From positions 39,253,193 through 39,317,192 of the forward strand of contig NC_089723.1 in assembly GCF_035083965.1 (NCBI RefSeq): 64,000 nt of DNA, given 5' to 3'. Below the pieces are notes generated by a model. The model worked only from the letters and a program-made list of their open reading frames with translations, was not told where the DNA came from and did not search any database. This document shows, in pieces, positions 10,492 to 28,400 of the stretch; positions within the stretch are counted from its first letter, which is position 1; each line of letters begins with the position of its first letter. The position numbers and the translations under genes were made by a program. This DNA is from Branchiostoma lanceolatum. Lineage: Eukaryota; Chordata; Leptocardii; Amphioxiformes; Branchiostomatidae.

Positions 10492-10811
10492 AAACCGTGA
10501 TAACATGTACAGTACAACCGTCCATGCAGCTATGTTGTACATAGACACAGTGTACATAGCGCTAGCTTATGCAGGGAATTCAAAGTTTTAAGTTCATACT
10601 TAAAAATATTTTCATATGAACTCCTGTTCGAAATATCAGGGACAATGTTGAAAATGATATGTTGTAAATAAGAAGCTACGTTGGAACAAAGAGATTTATG
10701 AAGTAATAAAATGATCAGAAGATTTGTATTTGTCATCTTGTGCATGTTCCAGAACTTGATAAGCATGTATTCTTTATTTCCCGTCCAGTAAATTGAAGAT
10801 GAAATCGTTCC

Positions 10812-11250
10812 GATAAAAATGAATACGAACTATTAGTTGTTAAGTTAGTTCAATATTCTTATATATCTACAGAGATTGTAGAGTATTTTCAAGAGTTCCC
10901 AGTTCAACCTTTCACCTTATACCTATACCTTATACCTTATACCTTTCACCTAGAGATCATACATAGATTGTAAAAACATCGGGGGATTTTCAAGTCCCTG
11001 TGTTTTTTTCTGTCTAAAGGAATGAGTCACCATTTCCGACATAAATAAATATGAACTATTAGCTAATACGTGAATTCAATAGTCTGAGTCATATTGAGAG
11101 AGCATTTTCAATAGTTCCCAGTTCAGCTTTAGTAACATTTTACCTTGTATAGATCATACACAAATGTTGAAAAAAAAACACATTTCTTTCGGTGGATTTT
11201 CAAGTCCCAGATGGTTTCCCCTAGGTTTTCCCGCCTAAAAGCATGGGTCA
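10812..11250. repeat. two diverged direct repeats, about 225 bp apart
   Basis: ATGAACTATTAG-, CAATAGTTCCCAGTTCAG- and GGATTTTCAAGTCCC-like phrases occur in the same order around 10820-11010 and 11045-11215. Non-coding old duplication. Confidence 0.55.
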
Positions 11251-12298
11251 CTATTTCAAACTGGGGACGCTAACAACAAAACACATTCAAACAACACACA
11301 AACGACAGAATAATGCTGCCTTGTCCGTTTGGATTTCCCGGGAAGAGGAGAAAGCCCGTCCCCCGTTGAGCAGTTCTTCTATGATGTTTTCTTCTCTAGC
11401 CTATTTGTAACGGCCGCATTCTGATACATAGGTGGGTGCGGGGTTCCGAGAAGAAGGACTCATTGTGCGAGACCCAGAATCGGGGCTGCATGCCTTTGCA
11501 TGGGGTCCTGAAGTGTATAGAACTCCTTATGCAACGGACGCGAGCGTCCCCAAATAGAGATTGTGCAAAAATACAACAATTCCTGACCACATTCAACCAT
11601 AATGGGAGATTTTGCGTTATTAAATTAACATAGACGGCAGGAATCAAGAACTGGAAGTATGGTTTGCTATGTAACGGTGTGATTTTGCACCGACGTCAGC
11701 GTTCATTGAATAGTATAGTATCATAGTTAAATCCAACTGTTGTATTCTAGTGCCATTGGTGGCACCAAGGAGGAATATCAAACCTCATTGGTGGCACAAG
11801 ACTCCTCATTTTGCAAGACTGTTTTAGCAGGTAGAAGCCATCGATTTCTAAAGGGTACTAGGGAAATGTTTATGTGGATAGAAACCTCTTAAGAGCATAG
11901 AATCAGAATAATGACGTTGCTTGCTAATATGAATATAGGTTGACTAGGAACTGAGTTTGATAACTCAGAATGTCTTGTGGACACGTGTTATTCTAGACAC
12001 GCGGTATTGCAGGTAGGTTAAGAAAACATAAACGCTCCAGATTAAGCGACACCCAGACTCGAGAACAAAGGACCGTAGATAAACAATACGATCTAACCTG
12101 CGGTTTACCGCCAAAACCTAAACGACCACTTGAGTGATGTATCGGTATGCAGGCGCCAAACGTCCACGATATGGATAATACATGAGAAAACCAGTAGCGA
12201 TTCTAACATTACTCAGCAAATAGAGCAAATAACAAATTGAATATGCTCACATAGAAAATCTAATTTCGGACTGTAATTACGTGCTATGAAACACGTAC
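11251..12298. other. intergenic, no gene seen
   Basis: Short ORFs on both strands overlap each other and show no domain or splice logic. GGTGGCACCAAGGAG and GGTGGCACAAGACTC at about 11760-11810 form a small direct repeat. Confidence 0.4.
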
Positions 12299-12299
12299 G

Positions 12300-12441
12300 C
12301 ACTCTACAAGCAGTGGTTTCCTAGGCTCCGGCTTTTTTTGGGACGTTTCGGGCGTTTTTATCAAGCTTTGTTAGGCAAATATATACCAATAGAAAAGTCA
12401 ACAAAAAAAGAAGCCAGAGGCAAACCTCTGCTTAGAGAGTT
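12300..12441. mobile_element. foldback element, diverged arms
   Basis: ACTCTACAAGCAGTGGTTT at the left and AAACCTCTGCTTAGAGAGT at the right are imperfect inverted copies of the family terminus. The flanks ACACGTACG (12291-12299) and ACATGTACG (12442-12450) match at 8 of 9 bases, supporting a 9-bp target duplication. Confidence 0.7.
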
Positions 12442-12819
12442 ACATGTACGTTGTTCACCGCCATGCATAATGGACAATGGTTATTCTGAGGTGAATAACC
12501 GATCATGACCCGTAGTAACCTTGCTTGTGTGTGTGTGTGGGGGGGGGGGGCTGTCACAGGACGCACTGAGTTTATCAACAGCTACACGTCAACGTCATCA
12601 TTTGAAAATCACAAGAGAAAACGACAAGGTGCTACAAAAATCGAACGATTGTGCATGCAACGAGCGCAAGTTTGTATCATGCGTGTTAAAGTAGCTTTTA
12701 CATTAGTGATTAGGAAGAAACCACGTGTGCACAGTGCTCGTCACGGTAAGAAAACGTCACATGTTGACGAGCTTGCCACTGTGTCACGCTCTCTTTCAAT
12801 CGGCTACAAGTGAGTAGAG

Positions 12820-14135
12820 TAGAGTACAGGTACTAAACAACAAACAAGTGCCCATGCAAGTCCCACCATATATCTATTTAGCCTGGGGGTACCGCAGTGA
12901 CATAAGTGACTATGAGAAGCTTTATTGACGCAACAAAAAAGTACAGAAACTTTCGTAAGGTAAACTACAAAGTACAAAATAGAAATACAAAATAAATCTT
13001 AACATTGTACTTACTAAGCTGGCAGTAAAGACTAACATAAGTAAATCTGTAAGACCCTGTTATGATAAGGTGGGGCTAATCTGATAATCATGGGTCTTAG
13101 TAAGACAACTCTACAACTGTCTGTTATCTTAGGTTATTGACCTACAATTTCACAGAGCAGGTACGTTTGTGTGTGTCCCATTCTACCAAACAAGAAACAG
13201 ATCACATGCGCCCAAGTCCCACCATATATCTATTTTCAGCCTGGGAGTATGTTAGACAGTAAGTATGTATTGCCGTTACCCTAGGTTTAATATTGCCCTA
13301 CAGTTTCACAAAGCATTCGTAGAGCACAAGATGATACTAAGCAAAAAACAATCATAGGTGCCCAAGCCACACAATATATATTTCTTTTAGCCTGGGACCC
13401 GGGAGTAGTTATATCATTCAGTATGTTTTACAACCCTGTATTAACGTTACCCTCGGTTATTGACCTACAATTTCACAAAGCAGACAAACGCCGTAGAGTC
13501 TGCGACAGTATCAATAACACGGACCAATCCAGATCTGAGGAGCCACGTGCGCACAGTTCTCGTGCTTGTTTACAACTTCCCACTGTCACTTTCTCTTGCA
13601 TTGGCTACTTGTAGATAAATAAGAGTAGAATACCAAACAGCAAACAAGTCAAAAGTGCCCAAGTCAAACCACAACGCCATATCTACTTTTTTTTTGTCAC
13701 GGGATAGCGACATAACTCATTGAGTATTACAACCTTACAATGTTGATAGCGTTTCATCTATCTTTTCTTACAAAGTTGAAGCTATAAAAAAATTCTTCCT
13801 CCAGTATTTCTTACATACATTTACATTAGTTTCGCGAGCCTACAAAAACCCCGGCGACGAGTTCTCACATCACAACGAAGTCATTTTCTGCATCATGGGC
13901 GTTGCTATACATTGTGATAGTGTTGTTTGAACTTATCATGTATAGAAATGACTAGATAAATTGACTTTCAAAATCCGATTTTCGGGCCCTGATATTGCTT
14001 GGATTGCCTGTAACGTCAGGTACCGGCTGCTGGTACTTGCGCTGCGGCCTTCGTCATAACATTACCCGAGGTTATTGACCCACAATTTCACAAAGCGTAC
14101 GACCGTACGTCTGCGACTGTATCAATAACATGCCC
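12820..14135. repeat. array of four to five diverged repeats
   Basis: The phrase GCCCAAGTCCCACCATATAT followed by TTTAGCCTGGG recurs at about 12850, 13210, 13360 and (degraded) 13655. A second phrase, GGTTATTGACCTACAATTTC followed by ACAAAGC, recurs at about 13134, 13457 and 14070, twice followed by GTCTGCGAC.GTATCAATAA. Units are unequal in length, so this is an old, degraded tandem duplication rather than a satellite. Confidence 0.6.
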
Positions 14136-14327
14136 TGGAGTACCCAGGTAACGCGATATGACTTGTTGTTCTGGGTCACGCGACAAAAGCCACTGTCGCG
14201 CCGTATCTGAGTCTCTCTCTCACGAGACAAATTGCGATACAAACAGACCAATAATCACTATATCATCGATCATGTCGACCTGTTACTCGGAACGATAACG
14301 TAGAAACAGATAACATGCCACGAATGT

Positions 14328-14593
14328 TGGCAAGGTGGTCTTCTCGATAGGGTTGTTGACTTGGGTTTGAATCCCTAGCAGACCCCAATGTTGTGCTCTT
14401 TGGAAAGCCACTTAACGCTTATTTCCTCATTCGACTCAGGCGTGAATGAGTACCTAGCTTCGGTTAGGGACGTCTCTGGGATCGGATGTTAGATCGTGGT
14501 CGCATGTTTGAGGAGAACCACGTTTCGAGCACGTTAAGGAACCAACCACACTTATAGAAAAGAGTAGGGGTCTATCCCGGTGTGAGTGGTTCA
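14328..14593 (+). repeat. tRNA-derived SINE, full-length copy
   Basis: Starts TGGCAAGGTGGTCTT, has the B-box GGTTTGAATCC, then AATGTTGTGC, GAATGAGTACCTAGCTTCGG, and a tail ending ATCCCGGTGTGAGTGGTTC. The same element lies in the introns of the array genes at 36924, 45692, 51537 and 54912. Confidence 0.75.
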
Positions 14594-14739
14594 ACTTCAA
14601 AGCTTACAGTTTGCTCTCTGGGTTGACATCTTGAAAGGTGATGATAGTAACCTGTTATGTCAATCCTTCCACAAATGTGGTAAACCTCAATAAATAAACA
14701 AGAGTTCCGCGACCTCATATCTCCATGAACAAGTCTATT

Positions 14740-15480
14740 TATGCAAATGACTTACACATTTACATAATATATGCTTTATCATAAACACCTTTATGTTACT
14801 TAAACATGTTGCAATATTGACAGTCCTATAATTTTCAAATTTGATGAATTTCGGTGTTTTTGCATTAATTATGCAAATCAGGAATCTATTTGCATAATTG
14901 GTATGTGTTGATGCTCCACTTTCCATAAAGTACATATGTTACATGTATTTGAGTCATATACATGTAATGGAAAACACAGCAAATATAGATTTCCCTCATT
15001 ATCTATGCAAATTAAGTCCCAATTAGCATAATTTGCACTTCATTGTGTATATCTCTGTCTAAGCTACCTGCATACTAAATATCATGGAAATCCGTTGTTC
15101 CTTTGTTCAGTTATACTCCTTAGAAGATTTTCACAATAACGCCCCTGCAGTTCCAGAGCAAGCTGCTAGGGGGCCCAAACCTACACCACTTCTTAATTAC
15201 ATCACAAGCTATCTCCCACCCAAAAATCAAGACCACAGCACGTCCAGGTCAAAAGATACAAAAATTGAAGTTCTGCTGCAGTACCAAGGTCACATACCAG
15301 GGGGCCCAAAATCGACCCTGACCTTCGGCTTCACAACACCCGCCCACATACCAAATATCATCGTAATCCATCAAGAGGTTCTTGAGTTATGCTGACTACA
15401 AGAGTCCGGAAACACAAACACACACACACACAGACACGCCAAAAACAATATCTCCATATCTCATGGAGATAACAAATGTC
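14740..15480 (+). repeat. interspersed repeat with CA-rich tail
   Basis: The segment 15060-15480 (TAAATATCATGGAAATCC, CAGGGGGCCCAAAATCGACC, AAATATCATCGTAATCCATC, then a short CA run) reappears in reverse orientation around 33296-33600. The stretch before it has four octamer-like ATGCAAAT/ATTTGCAT motifs. No reverse transcriptase or transposase ORF is visible. Confidence 0.5.
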
Positions 15481-16204
15481 CGTGTCGTTGCGGTTCACAC
15501 AGTTAGTGGGACAGTTGTTATTGCCGGACGGTGTTATTCCAACAGCGGTCGTGTTGACCGGGAGTTACCCCTATTTCTGAAAAGGGTGACGTCACGTGTT
15601 GGCGGGAAAGGTGACGTCATCGCTGAGTTTTAGGTCAAGTGACTGTTTTCCGAGGCTCTCACCGGAAAAGCAGGAACGAAGGCTTCACGTCCCCATCCGA
15701 AGGAGAATGTAACTCGTGTAACCCGTGTAACCCGTTCGCGCCTAACGGGTAGCCTAAGGCATAAAACCTCTGTACATTAAAGAACCCAACACACTTATCG
15801 AGAGGAGCAGGGATGACCCGGTTTGTTTGACTATAAAAGCGAACTGTAGTGAAGCCGCATTGTCCGATCTGCTATCGAAACAGCATGAAGCCTCGTCTCA
15901 ACAAGCATTGCGCTTCGAGGTCGGCCTGCTAGCCCCAGAGAGTTAGTTTTTTTTAAATTTTGTTGATATGTAAGTAAGTGATGATTTAAGCGATTATTTC
16001 ATAATGGTTTACCATTTAGGCCCCAGTGGATAGTCTATTTACATGTCCCTTCACTTGCTGCAGCAACACGCTGGTATATCAAGTAAGTCCAACCGAAAAG
16101 TTTGATATCGCATTTCTTTTGTCAAACAGGCGTGAGGACCCACAGCGGACTGTGCCGGGACTGCAACCTTGTCTGTCCAGTGCGCAAACTTCGATTCTGC
16201 AAAC
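15481..16204. other. upstream region of the PhyH gene, with SINE tail remnant
   Basis: At about 15760-15835 the phrase AACACACTTATCGAGAGGAG followed by GATGACCCGGT resembles the SINE tail. No TATA-like element can be assigned with confidence. Confidence 0.4.
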
Positions 16205-20895
<4,691 letters not shown>

Positions 20896-20944
20896 GGAGA
20901 GATGTACTGCTGTGTGGAGTGTCCATCCAATCTACACACCCTAA

Positions 20945-21000
20945 GTGTTAATCTCCAAGCAGATGTTCGGGGAGACTATACCGTAACCTTTCCCTGGTTG
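20945..21000 (+). mobile_element. solo end of foldback family
   Basis: GTTAATCTCCAAGCAGATGT is the family terminus, but no inverted partner is visible downstream, so the element is truncated. Confidence 0.45.
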
Positions 21001-21223
21001 CCCTTTTCTGAGTGAAAGACACATAGAAGGGTAGGGATAGCTTTATTAATATCTTGTGCCCTTTTGTTGTGATGAAATAACCATAGAATTGAAATAATTG
21101 AAATAACTTATTATGAAAATGAACCATTTTGCTGGTGTTGGAATGGAATTGTTCTATGATAAGATAGGCAGTAAAACAACGAAGGGGCACCTACAAGTAT
21201 AATGATAAGGATATGTTACAGTA

Positions 21224-21757
21224 TACCGTATTTTCTCGATTAAAGTGCGCATCCCAATTAAAGTACGCACCCCTGATTTGGGGTTACTTCCAGTCAAATT
21301 TGCAGATCTGAAACGTAAAGTGAAAATCCCAAATAAAGTATGCACCCCTTCTCCACTGATCTTGAACAAATTTTGAACAGGGTTAATTCAAATTTATGGT
21401 GTTCCTCCTATCATCTCCAGGTCATTTTTCTTATAACAAGGACTTCTACATGATGCCATTCCTTAGATTCATTAAAGATTCTCTTGTTTACTCTGCCAGG
21501 CTGAGCATTGTCTCTGCAAACTTAAGGATTGCCTACGACAAGTTACAAACTTTGCAAATTGCCAGGTATTGAGCCATGCATTGTTGCACTGCAGTTTGGT
21601 TCCTGGTTTGATTAAGCAAGGGTTTGAGGTCCTTTTCCAATTTGTCCGGGAAATAACCTCAAATAAAGTACGCACTCTGACTTTAGCAATGACTTGTGGT
21701 GCCTCTTGAATTTTGAAATGTTTAAAAAGTGCGTACTTTATTCGAGGCAATACGGTA
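21224..21757. mobile_element. MITE with TACCGTATT ends
   Basis: The left end TACCGTATTTTCTCGATTAA followed by AGTGCGCA is inverted at the right as GTGCGTACTTTATTCGAGGC and AATACGGTA. Internal repeats AATTAAAGTACGCACCCC, AATAAAGTATGCACCCC and AATAAAGTACGCACTC lie in the same orientation. Non-coding. Confidence 0.75.
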
Positions 21758-22191
21758 ACAGTCATTCCAAAGTATGCAATATAGGAACTCACTCATAAAC
21801 ACTGATAAGGCTTTTTAGATATCAAAACCATTTGCCTCATCAAACAATTTGTACAGTATATAACTTTGACACAACCTTTGTTACAAAATATACAAAATTA
21901 TGTGGATACAAAATTGTTAAGTCTGGGTCAAATGTGTACCAATATAAGACGAGATAATAAAAAATATCAGGATCGTACATTTTGGAACAATAGAGAAATT
22001 AATGGTACCACATCCACTTTCTCTTTGTAATGGCTGTAGTTTTTTGTGGTGAAATGTTTATTTGTTAACATTTGCAAAAATGCAATATATCGGTAAGAAA
22101 TATAAGATATAAATCAAGTTGGGCAGTGTGTTCTTATGACATCATGTGTGAACATGAAAGGAAATGGTCTGAACAGAACTGGAATAAGAAA
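21758..22191. other. intergenic, no gene seen
   Basis: AT-rich region between the PhyH gene and the 3' end of BDP1; no feature beyond short shadows. Confidence 0.4.
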
Positions 22192-22384
22192 TACAGTTAA
22201 ACCTGTACAAATGACCACCTCTAGATAAGGGCCACCTGGCCAATCTGACCAGTTTTTGGTGGTCCTTTACATAATTTCCCCATTGACATAAGCATTAAGA
22301 GTCCTGTCTGTAGTGACCACCTGTCCAAATACACCATATTTTATCAGTTCCCTGAATGGTCTTCTTGGGCAGGTTGGACTGTAC
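22192..22384 (+). mobile_element. MITE, complete copy (TACAGTTAAACCTG ends)
   Basis: Begins TACAGTTAAACCTGTACAAA and ends GTCTTCTTGGGCAGGTTGGA with CTGTAC, giving about 20-bp terminal inverted repeats. It lies just downstream of the BDP1 stop codon and could be part of its 3' UTR. It serves as the reference copy for 5438, 7827-8405 and 55630. Confidence 0.8.
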
Positions 22385-22433
22385 ATTTGATGTTTCTGTG
22401 AAATGAGAATCCTTTGGTGAGAATGAGCATGTG

Positions 22434-25400
22434 CTAGCTCTCCGCCTCTAACCCCGCAGCACCCTTGTCCACAGTACTGTCCACATCTGGCTGCTCTTTA
22501 GCCATTTCTGTCACGATCTCTGTGATCATCTCCTCCCCGATAACAACTGGTACCTCCTCCTCCTCCTCTTCCTCCTCCCCCCGCCTCCCCTCCATCTGCA
22601 TCTGCTCTAGAATATCCCTTGCCGTCAGGTGTTCCCCGGTTACGAAGCTGAGCGACAGCCGTTCAGAACCCCCGCTTGTGTTTCCGTCCATCGAGGTGTT
22701 GTGTGTAGCGGAACTAGACGGAACAACGACTGAAACAGTCTGCTGCCCGCTTGGAGAATTCGAACTGGAGGGAACAACGACAGATAATGTTTGCTGTCCG
22801 CTCTGGGAATTTGAACTGGATGGAACGACAACGGAAACCGTCTGCTGCCCACTCGAAGAATTTGTGTCGACCACCGGTATAACCAGAGTGTACTGGGCAG
22901 TGGTGGTCGCGGTGGGCCGGTTTCCTTCGTCGTCTGTGAAGACCAGTTCTTCCACATCACCAACCACCACACTACCGTTGAGAGCAGTGCCCTGGATGAG
23001 TTGCGGAATGGGTTGTTGCTGCATCTCCGGTGATTCGAATCTGACTGGGCTTTGTATCATCACGGTCTCCACCAACTCTTGTATGGGTTCGTTTTCTTGC
23101 TCCCTGCTTGACTCCTGTGACTGGTTCCTCTCGGCTCGTGGCCCGGTCTCTCCGGGGATGTAAAGCCACCGCTTACGAGGCGAGCTCCCGATCGGACTCT
23201 GTCCAGGGGAGAATCGTGGAGGGCTACCGATGGGGGACGCACGGTTCACCACCGTGGGAGGGCGCGGACGTTTCTTGGTGGGCTCCACGTTGATACTGAA
23301 GGTCTGGACCCGCTTGGGTTGCCGGCCTGCGCGCGTCGGTCCTTTCAACATCTGGACGATTCTCGTCTCCTCGTCTTCATTTTCATCGTCAGCATCTTCC
23401 GTGTGTTCCCTGGTACCCGCCTCGGCGCCATCCCTGCTCGTGTCCGGACGGGCCGACCCGTAGCTGGGGAACCCGGCTGCGTTCTTGGGTGAAACGGTGA
23501 GGGGTGACGACATCACGCACCGCACGGGGACTGGCTCACCATCACGCTCGCCACTCACCTTTCCTGGGGAAAATAGAAAATATTGTACATTCATTTGTAT
23601 TTGTGGTAAAAGAAGGTCTGTTTCTTTATCTTTATTGCATACCCGGTAAACAGCCTCATTGAGTAACACACCAGGTTTGTACTGAAGAGTACAAGCTGCA
23701 CACTCGGACAGATTTACTTGATCCACTCACATCAGGAAGTTTAATTGATAAGTGTGGCAGGTTCTTACACTTGCTTGAGGTGTGACTCTCATCAAACATG
23801 GGTCCTCCTAACTATCCAAGGTACATCCCTAGCCGAAGCTAGGTACTCATTTACACCTAAGTCAGGTGAGGAAATTGGTATAAATTGCCTTTTCCATGGG
23901 TACAACATCGGGACCTGTCAGGGATTCTTTTACTTTCGTGTATAAAATGGCAGACTTACTTTTCCCTCCAGACTGCCCAGACTCCTCATTCTCGGCCCCC
24001 CTCGGCCGCCCCTTCCCCCTCCTGGAGGCCTGGTCCTTCCTCTTCTTCTTCTTCTCATCTTCCGAGTCCGAGTCCGACTGGTCGAAGATCGACTGGTCAA
24101 ACTCCTGTCTCAGGGAGAGCGCTCTGTCCACCAACGTCCTGTTCTGTTTCTCTTCCTTCTTAAACTTGGCCTGGAAATATAAAAAAAAGGATCACCTGAA
24201 ACTGTACATGTCATAGCCTTGTAGAAATTGGTGACAGCAAGAAATGTATTCTTTAGAAAAGAGAAGAACAAAACAGCATAAGAAAGAAATATGGGCAGGA
24301 TTGCATTCAGGGCTGGAAATACTGGGTGCATGTGCACCTTTGTGCACCCAAAATTGGAGCTGTGCACCTAATTTTTGATGGTGGGTGCACCCATGGGCCT
24401 AGATATTTTTGTAAGCTATAGGGTTGATGCTGAACTGAAAAATCAATTTGACAGGAAAGTTGACTTTTGACAGTTCTAGCCTTCTCCCTGTTAAAGTAGC
24501 CATTTCCCAACAATTTTGTATTGGATATGGGTTAGCTAGCAGGGAATAGGTTAATCAAAGTCATCTCTTTCTAAGGTTGGACAAAAAGCGATTAATCAGG
24601 CCCTGACCTTGAGCTGTGTCCTTGTCCTCTTGGGCAACATGGCCGCCATGAGAGTGAAGTCGGTGCCGACTGTGCTCAGGGCTTTGTAGAACTTGATCGT
24701 TTCTGTAGAGAATGAACGAAATGTTGGTTAAAATGCTTTAAAGACGTGCCTATAGCCAGCTACAGCTCTATATAATATCAATAGAACTATAGAGGTCACT
24801 GTTATCCTACCCAAATAGTTACAGAGTGAGTGTGAGGATGTAAATATATGGTATGAATTGATGATATTACTATTTTTTAAGGACTACCGGTATATGTTTC
24901 TGGAGTTTAATCATGTAATCTCTATCTCATGTAATCATTTTGCCTGACTTTTGCCTCCTCGCCCATGACCTCAATGAACACTGGCCAATTTTTGTACGAA
25001 GAAAATAAAGACTCAAACGAACAAACAAACAAACAAATAAACAAACAAACACACAAACAAGCAAACGTACCTTTCATGTTCCACGCCTGCGTCTGCGGGA
25101 CCTTCTTGCGGAAGCTGGAGTAGGTCGTGTTGGACTCGTCCTCCTGAATGATGTCCGACCCCGCCTTCTTCGCAGGGGTGGAGACGGTCAGGCTGGACAG
25201 AAGAGATCAAGGTTATTCCAACTGCATCTTCTTCCTTCTTTTGTCATTTTCAACTCATGATGCTTTTTCAAGTAGATGGTAGTACAATGCAACGTTCCCT
25301 TTGAATGGCGTTTTTAGCCAAGCACAGCGGGTCACCCCTACTCTTCTTCACAAGTGTGTTCTTTTTTTGTTCATTCATGTGCAGAGACTTATACGTGAAG

Positions 25401-28400
25401 CTCCTTCATACACGGGGCTGCTGGCTTTACATCACCATCCAAAACGACCAATACAATCCCTGAGCTGTCTGAGCTGGGGCCACCCATGGGATCACACCCC
25501 CACCCACAGATCCAAGAAATCTATTATTAGACCAAAATATATCCTTTTATAAATTGTCTTTAGCAAATGAAAAAAACATACGTTTGTTCGTTGAGAACAA
25601 TGGTTCCGTCCTCAGCGACTCGGACCTGCGGCACCAACAGGCTGTCATCCACGTCTGGGTCTTCATCCACGGGGGGCTGGTCTTGGCTGGAAAAGTTATC
25701 AATATAAAGTTGTGTTAGACTACATTTACTTGAATAACAAAGTTCTTTGTTCACAACCAGGGCAATGATAACAGCCAGCGTTTCAATGACTGTCTGTCAT
25801 CTTCTTCAGGGCAATAATGACTGGTTCACTTTGCACTGCAGTTAAATGTCACTGCTAATAATGCAGTTCCAAACGACACTTACAGAGAACACACAGATAC
25901 AGAGCTAGCTTTTCCCCCAAAACAGTTATTGAATGGAACCCTTCCCATATTCCCATGGTACAGCACCAACAGTAGAGAACTTCAAGTTGGGGTTGGCCAA
26001 GATGTAAATCGGGCTCTGAAAGTGTGGACATGTACATAGATCTATTTCACTCCACAATTTTGATTTGTTCACTTGTGTCTATGCATTACTTTTATTTTCA
26101 ATTTCAACAAAATTTTCTTACATACAACTGCACTGGTTTTGAACCGAATTAAAAACAGCAAGTAAGGGAAACATCTCTCTGGTCTTCACATGATTCAGCT
26201 GACTTTCCTGAAGGTTAGTTAAGTGGTTCCTTACCTCCCTTCCTCCTCCAACAGTTCCTCCTCCCTCTCCTCCTCCTCCTCCTGACCCATCTCACTCGCC
26301 GTATCAACCTCCTGTTTTTGCTTCTTCTTTTCCTTCTGTTTCTTTGCCTTCTCCTCTGTTGATCTAAATTAAAGGAAAACCATCATTTAACATTCAACAA
26401 GTTCTGGTTGGTTTGAGTCTATCTATTCATTAATGAAATGAATATCAAATGAAATTCACTAAGAACTCAAATTGGCCTGCTGGCCGCTTTTTATTGAGGT
26501 CTTCAGATAAGAGATAAGACTCAGACAAAATATAACAAAGATACAGGTAACATGATCTTCATATCATGGAAAGAATAACTTGATTCAAAACATGATTAAA
26601 AAAAACTGACAGAAAAAAATAACACTAGATTTTAAGAGAAAAGCCAGTTTGGTACTCAATTCATCATGTTGAATTTTGGGTTGTTGTAAATGAGGTCACA
26701 TGTACATTAAAAAATTGCTTGTTTTAGAACTATCATATATCAAGTACAGGGACATCATCAGTACATAGCTATAAACAATGCTTACAGCTATCATTTGAAG
26801 AAAACTTTAACTCAAATTACAATAAAAAAACTGATAGCAGACATATCATTCTAGAGTTGAAGAAACAATGTTTGTGACTCACTTCATCATGTTGACCTTG
26901 GGGTTGTAGTAGATGAGGTCGGCCATGGTCATCCTGTTCTTGTCGGGAGGTTTGCTCTGGTTGTGCCGCTGTCTGCGCTTTGCTGGACCCTGGGGAGGTA
27001 CAAACACACAGACAATACAGTAACTATCATACACCAGCTACAGTAAGGATATCCTAACTTTTAACAATGCTTGCAGCTACATGTAGATGTGTGAAGGTGA
27101 CATTTGCTCTGGTTGTGCCGCTGTCTGCGCTTTGCTGGACCCTGGGGAGGTACAAACACACAGACAATACAGTAACTATCGTACACCAGCTACAGTAAGG
27201 ATATCCTAACTTTTAACAATGCTTGCAGCTACATGTAGATGTGTGAAGGTGACATTTGCTCTGGTTGTGCCGCTGTCTGCGCTTTGCTGGACCCTGGGGA
27301 GGTACAAACACACAGACAACACAGTAACTATCGTACACCAGCTACAGTAAGGATATCCTAACTTTTAACAATGCTTGCAGCTACATGTAGATGTGTGAAG
27401 GTGACATTTGCTCTGGTTGTGCCGCTGTCTGCGCTTTGCTGGACCCTGGGGAGGTACAAACACACAGACAATACAGTAACTATCGTACACCAAGGACAAT
27501 ATATAGGAACATCCTAACTAGATAGAGTTAAACGATGCTTGCAGGTAGATGTGCAAAGGTGAGGTGTGACAGGTCGTTCAGTGTAACTTAATCAGCTGCT
27601 GCTGTGCAGCGTGCCTGCAAAGCTGGTGTACCGGCTATACAGATACAGAACACTGGTGGACCAAGAAAATACATAGAAATAAAGGCACTGTTAGGGACAT
27701 CAAAGTGTGTGGCCTCGCCAGGGCAGTATGGCCTTGCTGGACAGAGCCGCTTGGAAGCATGGTGTGAAGACTAGCAGACTGCTGCCAACCCGTGTCAGGG
27801 ACCCCAGCAGTATATATAATCAAATACAGCTGCCTGGATACTACTACATATACTAGTATATAATCTTGTACAGTACTGTACCTCCTCTTCTTCCTGTTCC
27901 TTCTCCCTTCTCCTCTCCGGCTGGATGTTGGGTGTGTACATCCCGCTGACTCTCCTCTCTCTGTGTGGAATAGTCAGGGGGCGCTCCGAACCCTCCCGAC
28001 CGTCCACGCTCGACGTGGAGTCCAGTCTCCGCCTCGGGATGACCAGCGGTGGAATGTGGCGGGGAGGGGGTTTGCTGAGAAATAGAACCAAACAAAAAAG
28101 ATGTTCAGAATCTTTTACCAACCTTCTAAAAGCCTCTGAGGAAGAGTCAATGCAAGGTCAATGCAGCAGATTCATCAACATGTTGATGCTGGCTGCCGAA
28201 CCACAAAGAAAGAAAGAAAGAAGGTGATGAGCAAACCAGTGTATTGGTCTGGGGAGTAGAGACTTCACCTTGCATTTGGGAGGTCTACTCTATTTTTCTA
28301 GAGAAACACATTTATCAAAAATAAAATGCTTTAATTCTTATGAAACACAAAGGAATTACTTACACATATATTGGATGCTACAGGCAATAGCCAGTGCTAC

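Noticed and set aside
12505..12813. 102-aa ORF with HKRKRQ as a possible CDKN1 C-terminal exon with NLS
   Set aside because: It runs through the degraded repeat region, starts in a G-run, and has no convincing acceptor or similarity to p27 C-termini.
15084..15395. 103-aa ORF as a gene
   Set aside because: The same sequence recurs inverted at about 33.3-33.6 kb without an open frame, so it belongs to an interspersed repeat.
22465..23163. 232-aa plus-strand ORF
   Set aside because: Antisense shadow of the low-complexity last exon of BDP1.
27795..28121. Separate minus-strand gene of 108 aa
   Set aside because: It is BDP1 exon 2 with read-through into both introns.
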